DNA of 64,000 bases from Macrolepiota albuminosa (Eukaryota > Basidiomycota > Agaricomycetes > Agaricales > Agaricaceae), in the NCBI GenBank assembly GCA_027475525.1, contig JAMWFC010000052.1, positions 806,001 through 870,000 on the forward strand, written 5' to 3'. A model generated the notes under the pieces. That model searched no databases and was not told where the DNA came from. It was given only the letters and a program-made list of their open reading frames with translations. This document shows positions 45,526 through 55,354 of the stretch, piece by piece. A program made the translations under genes and the position numbers. Every line of letters starts with the position of its first letter. The first letter of the stretch is position 1.

Positions 45526-45814
45526 AATTATAAAGAGGGGTCACAGATATTGTAAGAGGAGGTTGGTAGAGAGGAAATGAAGGAGTAAAGAAGAAAACCC
45601 GTCAGCTTCTTCAATTACTATAGCGGAGCATCAATTCAATTAAAGGTCCGCGACGATCTTTCCAACAATGTTACGCTACGTGACGTCACAGCGTTACTTG
45701 GGTGGAGCCACAACTTAATTGGAGCATCATCCTATCAATGGTTTGATTTTTGATTTACGCGCCTACACACTGTACCATACCATGTGTTAGCCGCGCCGCC
45801 TTGGCAACGCCAAC

Positions 45815-48684
45815 TCAAAGCCCGATCCAACTACTGCGGCCGCCCGGGTTGTGCAAGCTCGTCTGTCCAATTTTCACAGTCTCATAAACAGGGGTCATCG
45901 CATTAATCACTTGAAATCGACCCCCACTCATCGGATCATCCGCATCAAGGAGCGGACTAGGCATAGGACGCGGCGGCGAAGCGGATATCGACACCGCATT
46001 TGGGCTTTCCCACTGCGCAATCGGAGTAGACAGGAACGATTCTGCGTGCCATTCATACCAAACCTGTCGTTCGTTGGTCAGTCGCCAAATGCACACCTGC
46101 AACTCAGAGTTGCTGGGAAGATAGAGGGGTTCCTGTGTGGTATGTGAACGAAGATGAATTTACGGCATCGAGGATATCTTACTTTAAATGGGAAAAATAA
46201 AGGGAACCAGCTCAGCATGTCCTTTGATATCTCTTCTTTGCGATGCGGGTGAATGCTGAGACCGACGTCTCCATATAGCACCTTGAAAGAGGTCAACAGA
46301 GGGTAGCATTTATCAGCAAGCAAAACTGACAGCTTCAAAATACCCGGCCAATCCACTAATAGACCCGTCAGACACTGCGTAGATCAATTACAAAGCTGCC
46401 GCGTACTGTAACACTCCGGCATGAGGGATATAAAAATTAAGTTTCGCTGATCGCACGTTGTGGCTGTTCGTCGTTGGCAGGCCTATATCAAACCGAATGT
46501 CATTTTCTCCAGACCAAATCACTACATAGCACCACTTGCCTCGATCATCAAGCACGGGATCTGTCCGAGGATGCGTGAATTCCCAACACTCTTGCACCTG
46601 AGGTCCACATTTCCCGCTCAACCCACCGCCATTACCGCTCAAGATATTCACAGCTTGGAACATCACGACATACGGCGTTTCCAAGCTCTTGAGGTCTTTT
46701 GGAGCACGTGCCTCGTTGAAAAGCTTTGAAGACGACAACGGCGCAAGGTGCGCAGTGTATGAAGACGGGATCGAAATACCTTTCGCTAAAACGTGCATTA
46801 GAACGAGACGTACACCCATACACAAGACCTCACGTTTCAAAAACCTCATTGCACCATCCAAACACTCTGGACTCAATTCATTATCGCCAAACGAGCCCAG
46901 GAGCTCACTGACCAAGATATCCACGCGCTCAGGGACATCCATGAACCGCATGTCTCCGAAAAGGAGCTCCACGCTGTTTCCCCATTCACGCTTTTTTCTG
47001 TCTTGGAGTCTGTTTGTGGTTCGTAATCAGGGTTTGCTATCATTGACGTGGAGAGGACTGACGTGACGTAAGCATTGGGATTTTTCTCGACGGCATAGAC
47101 AAAGGCTTCACGCCCGGAGCGCTCGATTGCTCTGAGGCAGCGAGCAACGAGGGGACCGCGGCCTGCGCCTGCTATGCAGAATGTTCTACCAAGCATTGAG
47201 AACATGGACACCGGTGTGGTTTACGCCTTACATTTTGTCCTCTCCCGTCCAATCAAGCAATGCCTGATACATGGCCTAGAAAGATCATGGATCATGATAG
47301 GACGGACAACTGACAGTCAACACGCACTTGCTCATACTGCCGGTACTTGATCGGGTCCTGCTCAAACGTCTGATATGTGACACTTTGTAAATTGTCCATC
47401 AAAGGCTAGTGTTGACTTAGTAGCCTCTAGGGAGCGAAGAAAGAGAGAACGGACCTGCAACGGGGCCTGCAAATAATCTTGATAACCTTGGGCGAAATTC
47501 TCGACAGTGCCGGCTCTCTCGGCGGCCTGGACAGCGGGACTGGTCTTTTCCAAATGCTGTACATATTGCATGTACGCAGCCTCACCACCGCGGGAGTGTG
47601 TACCGGCATCGACGCCGGAGAGAATAATGTTTGGGTAGTGCTGGAGAAGAGAGTCGAGGATAATAACGCGGATGAGAAAAAAGGACATACTATCATACAC
47701 TCGCGTATAAAGGACTGAGTCGTCTTGGGGAGTACAGGGTACCCTTTTGCATTGGCGATGAATGTGGAAGCAGGGAGGAGGATGTTCCTCACGGACTCTG
47801 CGGCCCACTTGCTGAGCACGCCGATGGTTGTCGGGAGGGGCAGGGACAGGTCGAGTGCTGGGACTAATGAGACTACAAGTGACTGGGGGAATGACTGGAC
47901 GTACTAAGTGTTAGACGGGGGTTGTAATCGCATATTGACCTGATGAGATCCCACATTTCCCAGGATGCGTCGAGCTCGCTCTCTGGTGCGGTGGATAGTT
48001 TTTCGGACGAGCTACGGGAAGCGCGAGCCGGAGAGGTGGTGAGAAAGTTTGGGCTATCAAGTGGGCCGGGGTCGATCTGGAGGACAGAAGGGTTGTAGAT
48101 GGGCAAACGGATGGAGAGGTGGATGTATGGGGCGTTTTTCAAGCACGAGTTGACGATGCGGGCGTACGATGCGACGTGGTCGCGGTTTCGGGGAGCAGGG
48201 AGGATGGCGGATTGGATATTGAGGTAGGAAGCATATGCGAGTTCTTGTTGGAGTGCCTGGAGAAACAATGATTAGTTGTGGGACTGCAAGAAAGCAGACA
48301 CGAACGATCTCTGCGTCGTTGCGGACCCAGTCGTCGGTTGCATCGAGTTCCAGCCAGTCGGAGAGCATGACGGTGACACCCTCGGCTTCGTCTGGGTCGA
48401 CGCGTGAGGATTTGGCTGGGCATAAGAGAAAGCGGCTCACCAAGGGTGGTAAGGGTGACCTCGTCGATGAGAAAGGCAGGCTTCGAGCGCCACGACTCTG
48501 CCTTGCGCTCTGCGGACATTTGTGTGTGTGGATCGCCGCCGGGTGGGAGCAGACACATGTCTGCCCAGCGGGATTTCCATTTGTCGGTGGTGAGAGGGAG
48601 GGCGACGGAGCTGTATCCTTTTGAGAGTGCGCTGGCGGGGGACAAGGAGGAGAGAGTGAGCAGAGTCGAGACGGTCGCGGACAT
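45815..48684 (-). CDS. PRMT5: Protein arginine methyltransferase 5 (PRMT5/Skb1 family)
   Basis: ATG 48684 ([20 protein letters not shown]) to TGA 45815-45817, about ten exons. The N-terminal TIM-barrel part has [20 protein letters not shown] and [16 protein letters not shown]. The linker holds [20 protein letters not shown]. The SAM-binding loop is [15 protein letters not shown], then [12 protein letters not shown]. The double-E catalytic loop is [19 protein letters not shown]. The C-terminal beta-barrel is [20 protein letters not shown] and [15 protein letters not shown]. Everything needed for a type II (symmetric dimethyl) arginine methyltransferase is present. In fungi Skb1 acts with Slf1 or kinases in polarity and mitotic control, and in general methylates Sm and histone proteins. 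Confidence 0.93.
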
Positions 48685-48724
48685 GGTGAGCTGTCAAAAC
48701 AACGCGTAAACAAGAGGGAAGCAG

Positions 48725-48845
48725 CTAGTAACTGGTCATTAATCATTAACTGGTCAGCAAAGGTCAGTAACAGGCATTAACAGGCATTAACAGCTCAGCA
48801 CTGGTCATTAACAGCTCAGCACTGGTCATTAACAGCTCAGCCTTG
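48725..48845. repeat. Imperfect minisatellite upstream of PRMT5
   Basis: The words CAGCACTGGTCATTAACAGCT and AGGCATTAACAGGCATTAAC recur; the core ATTAAC/GGTCATTAA is repeated about seven times. It lies 40 bp above the PRMT5 start, in its 5' region. Confidence 0.8.
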
Positions 48846-48947
48846 ATCACGTTCCGTTCAAGCCCTTACGCGACGCGAGAAGACGTCTCGATCATGATCG
48901 CTTTTAATTTTTTGTAATTAGCACAACTAGAATACTACATATGTCGT

Positions 48948-49729
48948 CTAAGAGTCAGATGCGCCGCCAATGAACCCCTGCGCGACCGTGCGCGAGACGG
49001 CGGCGTACAGTTCCTCGTCGGGGTCGCGCCCCTCTGCCTCGGCGCGCTGCATGATGTCGGCGGCAGACGCCATGAGCTCCGAAGTGAGGCGCTCGGCCTT
49101 GGCCTCGGCGTCCTGCGACGCGGACGCGGACGCGGGGGTCAGGGTCTGGAGATACGCAGCGACGTCTGGATATTCTTCTGCGATGTGTTCGATGGGCTGT
49201 TTGGGGCGTCAGGAGAGGTCAACAGAGGGACAGAGTGACGGACAGAGACGCCGTCGGCGTTGTGGCGATCGATGGTTGCGCCGTGCTCGACGAGGAAGCG
49301 GGCGGTGTCAATGTTCTCGGCAGTGTAGAGGGGCGTGTCGCCGTCCGAGTCGGTGACGTTTACGTTTCCTCCTAGATGTGAGTGAGAGAGCGTGTGGGCT
49401 CGCGGGCGGAAGAACGGACCGCGGGAGATGAGAAACGCGAGGACGTCGAGCTGGCCGTAGCTGGCGGCGGCGTGCCTGCGGGGAATGAGCACGAGCACAG
49501 CGACGAGCAAGAGACAGACATGGGCGTGTATGTGTTGTCATCGGGGCCGTTGGGGTCGACTGCTGCGGAGACGATGAGCACAGTGATGGGAGAACGAGCA
49601 CGACTTGCATTCGACGTCGACGAGGTGCTGCTGAGAACGTCAGCGGGGACTATGGACGACGACGAGGAGACTGGCCTGGACACGGACGAGGTCGCCGTCA
49701 GCGGCAGCGAGCCAAATGTTTTTTTGCAT
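48948..49729 (-). CDS. Small ankyrin-repeat protein
   Basis: The start ATG at 49729 (MQKNIWLAAADGDLVRV) fits the first ankyrin helix. Later exons give VDPNGPDDNTYTPMHAAASY, GQLDVLAFLISRG, VNVTDSDGDTPLYTAENIDT and ARFLVEHGATIDRHNADGVS, about three ankyrin repeats. The C-terminus is IAEEYPDVAAYLQTLTPAS, an Ala/Glu-rich helix (AEAKAERLTSELMASAADIM) and FIGGASDS with the stop at 48948-48950. The short exons near 49600 are uncertain. Proteins of this type occur in other basidiomycetes and ascomycetes; the partner is unknown. Its start codon lies 45 bp from that of the GATA gene. Confidence 0.75.
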
Positions 49730-49774
49730 GAGAGTAAATGTCTCGGATGTTTATTTACCTGCTCTTCTCCGCCC
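49730..49774. promoter_or_regulatory. 45-bp gap between divergent start codons (ankyrin/GATA)
   Basis: The only sequence between the two ATGs. Promoters must extend into the partner genes or the 5' ends overlap. Confidence 0.5.
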
Positions 49775-52260
49775 ATGACGACCACGGACACCGAGTTCGC
49801 CGCCGCGCACGACGTCCAGCGCATCCCCAAGCTCGGCCAGACCCGCTGCTGTGAGTCCCGCGATCGTCGCCGATCACTGCTGACCTTGCACAGACTGGGC
49901 CCTCCTCGACGCCGACCTCCGCTTTGTCTATCTCGACCCCGTCCTCGCCGTCCACCTCGACGCCCAGGCCCCCGTTCTCCTCACCAGGTCCCTTCTCGAC
50001 TTTGTCCACCCCGACGAGCAGGCCTCCGCCAAGCTCGACCTCGCCGGCGTCCTCGACAGCCGCACCCTCCATGGCTCCGTCACCCGGTAATCCCGCCGCT
50101 GCCTCCTTCGCTGCCTCTCTGCTCACTCCTTTCCCTAGCGTCCGCTTCTCGCGTCTCTCCCGTGTCCGCCGTCTCCTCGGCTACGACGGGCCACTCCCCC
50201 CCTGGACCGACGCCGACCGCGTCGCCCTCGACGCAAACTACATGGCCGTCGACATCGTCATCAACTGGGCAGCAGACGGCCTTGTCCTCTGCTTCATCCA
50301 CGCCATCGTCGACCTCAGCCCCGCAGACAACGACGAGCTCAACAAGTCCCCCTGGTCAAACTGGTGCGGCACGCCCCTCATGGACGCCTCCCAGATAACC
50401 CAGTGCTACCGCAATCTATTTGCCTCGGTCCCAACAGCCCCAATGTCCCGCGTCTTCCAGATCCTCGACAACCGCGAGGGCCGTCCCCTCCTCCTCAGCT
50501 GGCCCCCCGACCAGGGCCAGGGCACTCAGCACCCCAACGGCCAGGACTTTGCCCACCTTGTCGAAAACGCCCAGATTGGCTCGTCCAGCCAGGACCACAA
50601 CGACGCCAAAACAAGCTGTACACGCCGATACAAGGCCCTACAGTCAATGCCTTCCGTTCCGCCCGCAGGCCAAGTCGAAAGCATCTTCATCCCGCACGGT
50701 GCGTCGTCTCACTTTTTACTACAAATGTATCACACAGTCACATCTATATCTAGGCTCCGTCATCTTCGCTTGCCATAAACTCGTCTCGTCCCCCCGCAGC
50801 TCACTCGGCTCATCTGCAACCATGCAGCAGCAACTAGCCTACAGTACAGATCCACCCTACCAATCCTCATACTACGACAACCCTTCCTATGCTCTTCCTC
50901 CCCTCGCCGCTTCCTCCTACCCTTCCTACTCTTACCGCTGGTCCTCTTTGCAGCAACAGCAGTACCCCTCAGCCAGCCCCAGCCCCGTCTCGTCGCTCCC
51001 ACCCGCAGTGAGCAACCTTCGCGCCGCCTCTTACCCGCCCCATCAGCCCCCCTTTGCACCCGGTGGTCCCCAGGGCACACCGCTCTTTGACATGCCCCGT
51101 CCTGCTTCTCCTTATGCCGCTGCCCCCAATTCATATTCACCCGGTGCCGCAAGCGACAGATCTCTTCCTGCCGACGACACCCTCGTCCCCCCCTCGAGGC
51201 GCCGTCCCAGCCCAGCGGGTGACGCTTATGGAAATGTCATCCCCGGTGGCAGAAATGCAGGCAACAGGCCAAATGGAGTCTTGAAGTGTTCCAGTTGCAA
51301 GGTCACGAGTAGCCCCGAATGGAGAAAGGGCCCCTCGGGAAAGAAGGAGCTTTGTAACGCGTGAGCAGTTCGTTTCTTTGTTTTTCCTGGAGACTTTTTT
51401 TTTCGTCTCAGACTTTTTGGAATGTCTCATTCGACACGACTTTAATGCGTGTCCCGTGCCGCGTTTCGGCTCCCGTTTCCGGCAATCTCTTCTCCTGCTC
51501 CACGCATCCACCTCGTGTTTGTACTGACCCCTCTGCAGATGCGGTCTCCGCTATGCCCGTTCGCGTGCCAAAAAGGAAGGCCACCCACCCTCCCAACGAC
51601 GCCGCAAAGACAAGTCAACTCCTACAGTCGCAAGCGGGGGTATAACCAAACGCGAGGCCTCGGCGACACCTCCCTACCTCCCAAAGACAAGTCAACTCCT
51701 ACAGTCGCAAGCGGGGGTATAACCAAACGCGAGGCCTCGGCGACACCTCCCTACCTCCCGGCACTTCCTCGTCTGCACCGGCGACTTCATCCATGCCGAT
51801 GCGCCTTTCCTCTGGTCCGGCTCTTTCCGCGTCCGTCGGCGCATCAGGGGAAATGTACCACCACGACGAGACAAAAGCGGGATTGAGGCTCACCCCGTCC
51901 CCGAGCCCCCCGATGGGCTTCGTGCATTACGCACCGGGAGCACCGGCGCACCACCCGGGCCACCCGCACCATGGCCCCGGTCATCAGTTTTATAGTGTCC
52001 CGTCGCCGCTTTCGCATACGATTCCGTTGAGGGACGAGCCGAGTCCGCCGGGCGGCGCAGGGCAGCAGGGGGGTGCGCCAGAGATGAACGGCGCGGCGCC
52101 GGTCTCGTCGATGCCGGCGTATGTCGCGAGGTCCCCGATGACGACTATGCCGCCCGCGTCGTTTGAGAGGGATCGTGGCGAGAGGGACAAGGAGAGGGAG
52201 AGGGAGTTGCCCCCGCCGCTTGCGCTCCATGGCAGGAGGATCTTGGCCCAGCAGGGATGA
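49775..52260 (+). CDS. PAS-like plus GATA zinc-finger transcription factor, frame broken by 77-bp duplication
   Basis: Exons: 49775-49850, 49894-50086, 50139-50698, 50754-51360, then 51539 onwards. N-terminal PAS-like part: RIPKLGQTRCYWALLDADLR, FVHPDEQASAKLDLAG and RTLHGSVTRVRFSRLSRVRR. A Pro/Ser/Tyr/Gln-rich linker follows. A type IV zinc finger (C-x2-C-x17-C-x2-C) is split by an intron: CSSCKVTSSPEWRKGPSGKK ... CNACGLRYARSRAKKEG. The finger's basic tail (RRRKDK) runs into an exact 77-bp duplication (51605-51758), and the frame is lost. The rest is clearly coding in another frame (51793-52260: MPMRLSSGPALSASVGASGE ... GRRILAQQG, stop 52258-52260). Removing the duplication alone does not align the frames; one more base or a hidden intron is needed. 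PAS plus GATA suggests a light, redox or nutrient regulator. It is not an obvious WC-2 orthologue. Confidence 0.78.
51605..51758. repeat. Exact 77-bp tandem duplication (no. 8), in host gene
   Basis: 51605-51681 is repeated at 51682-51758 in the exon after the GATA finger. It is the only one outside the gypsy element. Confidence 0.92.
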
Positions 52261-52822
52261 GGAGGCGCAGCGTTGCAGCGCGGGTTGGTTGGTTCTCTCC
52301 CATCTCCATGTCTTGACGTTGACGGACATTCGGGTCTTGACTGCTGGATTACCGACTGCGCTTCCGTTTTAAAAAAAACGTTTTTTTTATATGTCTTGTT
52401 TCTTCGTGCCCAGCCTTTGGTCCTCTTAATCAGCGCACATCCTTTCTTCTTAATCGTATTTTTTTTCCCTCTTTTTTTTTTCTTTTCGATTCTGGTACCT
52501 AATTGTTTGGTTTGTGGTTTCGTAGCCACGCTTGCCTTTGGGGTATATTTATCTTGTTCAAAATTACCTTTTGACCAGTCATGGACTGTCCTCTCCCCTG
52601 GTTTCCTTTTTCTTTTTCTTTCTTCTTCTTTTTTTTTTCTTTTTTTTTTTTTGGTATCCATCCACTCTTCCCAGACAAAGTATATTACACGCGTATAGCA
52701 CCGTACATCGTAATGTGTCTTTTACGTTGCCTCCCCACCATCATAACTCCATCCATATCTACTTCATCCCATCCCATAACCAGCAGTATCCTTCTTTAAT
52801 CCTCCCATCCCATCCCATCATC

Positions 52823-52877
52823 CACATCCATCCATCCATCCATTCATCCATCTATTCATCCATCCATCCATCATCCA
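52823..52877. repeat. Tetranucleotide microsatellite (CATC)n
   Basis: About a dozen imperfect CATC/CATT units. Confidence 0.85.
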
Positions 52878-53284
52878 CTATCATGCCATGCAAACCCAAA
52901 AACATCCCGACCAGACCATATTATCGATGTCTTGGTGTTCGTTCGCGCGGACTTGATGTATATTAGTTAGCTCCATCCATAGGTCGCCTTTCCCCCCTCT
53001 TCCTTTTTTTTCTCTTCCTCTTCCTCTTTTCTTTTCTTTCATACATACATATTGCTTTTACACCCTTGAGCGGTTATGGTAATACACCTTTTATTGCTCG
53101 TTAGTATTTTGTTTTTGTCTTTCTCTTTCTCTGTCTTTGAGTATGATCGTGGGATCGTAGATAACATAACGTAACGTAACGTAACATGAACATATATACG
53201 TATAGTGTCCCCCTTTTTTTCTACATAGTCTGGATGGGGTCACAGGTTCGAATTCGCGTGAAGGTGTGAAACGTGAAAGTGGGA

Positions 53285-53357
53285 ACTGATGTGATTGTGA
53301 TTGTGATTTGTGATTTTGTGATTTGTGATTTGTGATTTGTGATTTGTGATTTGTGAT
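53285..53357. repeat. Heptanucleotide repeat (TTGTGAT)n
   Basis: Around nine units of GTGATTT/GTGATT in tandem. Confidence 0.85.
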
Positions 53358-53643
53358 CAAGTACCGTCCGTCCGTGTGTACGCCACAACACCTCTGCGTG
53401 GATCAGGCGCGTGTGGTGTGCGGCTCGAGGTGGGTTTGGCTTTCTTCTCAAGAGCTTCCTTGCTGTTATTTTTCTTTCTTTCGGAGAGAGAGAGAGAGAG
53501 AGAAATCGTCTAGATCGATCGATCTTTTTCATCAGAGATACTAGTAGCGAACGGACGGGGATGATCCCGGGCCCTTGCCCCCACAATTCCTTGAAGAACA
53601 AAATAAAAGGAACATGAGTTTTACTGGAAGACAAAGTGGGAAG

Positions 53644-53735
53644 AGGCACTGCCAGGACTCGAACCTGGGTTTCGAGAAAGAATTCCGAGCCTTGGGTATC
53701 AAAATCTCGAGTGATAACCTCTACACTACAGCGCC
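53644..53735 (-). tRNA. tRNA-Gln (TTG) with intron
   Basis: Acceptor GGCGCTG/CAGTGCC, D arm GTG...CAC, T arm CCAGG-TTCGAGT-CCTGG. The anticodon stem TCGAG/CTCGA surrounds ATTTTGA (anticodon TTG) followed by an intron of about 20 nt. It is flanked by a GA repeat on one side (53483-53502) and a complementary CT repeat on the other (53906-53925). Confidence 0.88.
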
Positions 53736-54429
53736 TTGGAAGGTGAATGATTGATTCAAGATGTACTCAGAAGCGGGTTGTACACTTTCACGTGGCTAGA
53801 AAGGGTCGCTGTTGGAGTTGCAGATGATTTGACTCTGCTCAAGTGTTCCTGAAGGGATAAATCATCATCTTTGACATCTTCCTGGCTCTTCTTCTCCTTT
53901 CTTTGTCTCTCTCTCTCTCTCTCTCGAAGCTGTGCTGTGCTGTCAGGCTTCCAGCATGAAGAAGGACTCCGGTTCTGATCACCTCTTGTCGATAATACAG
54001 ATGTGGACCGGACTCTGAATAGAAATGCGCGGTGCGTTGCTCTGTTTTGCGGAGACACCTCGAGGGTTGAGAGGACAACCACTTTTTCTTCCCTGCCCAC
54101 CCGCTCCGCTGACCACCCGGAGTCACAACCGGGTTCCAGTATTGGTCAGCTATATAAAGTCGGTGAGGACCTGCCTTTACACACTCGTGTGGGGGCTAGG
54201 GCCCAGCAGGAGCAGTTGTCCTTCCCTCCTTCCGTCGGTTGCATTACCCACTAGAACCTCGCTTCTGTCCCATGCATGTGTATCCAAGGTTCTCACTTCT
54301 AGCCCTGTCTCTATCCATGTTTCTTCCACCACGGCAGCCACCAGGACCTTTTCTCCCAGTTTAAGGTTTTATTGTCTAGGGTCGCCCTGCTCACGATAGT
54401 CTTGTTTCATCTGCTGGCGATTTCTTCCC
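53736..54429. other. Intergenic next to tRNA-Gln
   Basis: Holds a (CT)n run at 53906-53925 and no supported gene. It may include the border of the adjoining LINE remnant. Confidence 0.4.
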
Positions 54430-54950
54430 TACTATGGGGGGGGGGGGGTGTCGTTCTTCTGTATGATTCTCTCGCGTCTTGGTAGCCATATGAGATATGC
54501 CGATTCAGTTGTTAGAATTCTAAGTAGTCCTGCAAGACCTTTGAGAGTCTGTCACTCACAGCTGGGGCCTTTTGTATTGTCGTTCCCCAGAATTGAGCTG
54601 GTTCCTTGTATTGGTAGTGGTTTGTCGGTTCTCTTCTCCCATAGCTCGCTCGCTAGGTTCCAGATGATTGCTTGCCAAGGGCATGTGCATCCGGTCAGAA
54701 TACGGCTTTCCTCTAATGTTGGATCTTGGGCATCGACTTTCCATCTCATGGATATTGAGCTCACTTCATCATACATCTCTCTTATGAATTTTTCTGGACC
54801 CCTGACCTGCATAGATCAGGCACTCGAGGGCAATTGCCAGTTTCATCAAGTTTTACTGGACATATGCATTCAAGGTACCCAAAGCTGTTTTTCTGCATGT
54901 TCAAACGTCAAGGCCTCATCTACGTTTGGCAAATCTAATTCATGCTTCTG
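54430..54950 (-). pseudogene. LINE remnant, C-terminal part after the RT domain
   Basis: On the minus strand the pieces ILTGCTCPWQAIIWNLASEL and ELWEKRTDKPLPIQGTSSIL, then KGLAGLLRILTTESAYLIWL and PRRERIIQK, match the region beyond RT in fungal LINEs (zinc/HTH-type tail with a TESAxLIW motif). The frames change between them. It ends at a run of 13 C on the minus strand (54437-54449). It is dead and too short to classify further. Confidence 0.6.
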
Positions 54951-55354
54951 AATTACCGGTGAGGCTTGGAATGCGATATCTACCTCGAACATGGTACCTT
55001 GGCTGTGAATGAATGTGTGTGCCTTGATATAATACACAGCTTAGTGAGAACGCGGGACATAGGAATCATCTTCTCCAGCCATGGTCAGTCTCATTGTCCG
55101 CGACCACGTTCTCTTCTCCTTAGGTACATTGTCTGACCGATGCTGAATGGTACTATATCAATGGTAGTTGTTTGGACTTTTTTCATGATGGACTCAAAAC
55201 TCAATTGATGTCCAGTAATTCTTACACGCCACAAAATGAAATTGTAGATTTACAAATATTCGTACATATCCAAGTCAATCACATAAATATCAGAGTACCT
55301 AATGTACAAGAGTAAAACATGTTACAAGATCATAGTTACCTGCTTTAGTATTTT
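54951..55354. other. Intergenic, no recognised content
   Basis: AT-rich, possibly part of the older transposon remnant; no ORF is supported. Confidence 0.35.

Larger units (their letters stand above)
52261..53643. other. Low-complexity 3' region of the GATA gene
   Basis: Long T/C-rich tracts (52370-52660), a CATC-type tetranucleotide repeat (52823-52877), a GTAAC pentamer run (about 53165-53190), a GTGATTT-type heptamer repeat (53285-53357) and a GA repeat (53483-53502). No gene is seen. Confidence 0.6.

Noticed and set aside
49382..50398. A 338-codon plus-strand ORF across the ankyrin/GATA region
   Set aside because: It runs antisense to ankyrin exons and out of frame with the PAS exons; it is Pro/Ser/Arg low complexity from GC-rich sequence.
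49775..52260. Naming the GATA gene white collar-2
   Set aside because: The PAS-like part does not show the usual WC-2 motifs that I know, so only the architecture is stated.
52261..53360. CRISPR-like or satellite arrays
   Set aside because: The repeats are simple microsatellites without unique spacers, in eukaryotic DNA.
54448..54951. A 167-codon plus-strand ORF
   Set aside because: The minus strand reads as a LINE C-terminal region; the plus ORF is its shadow.
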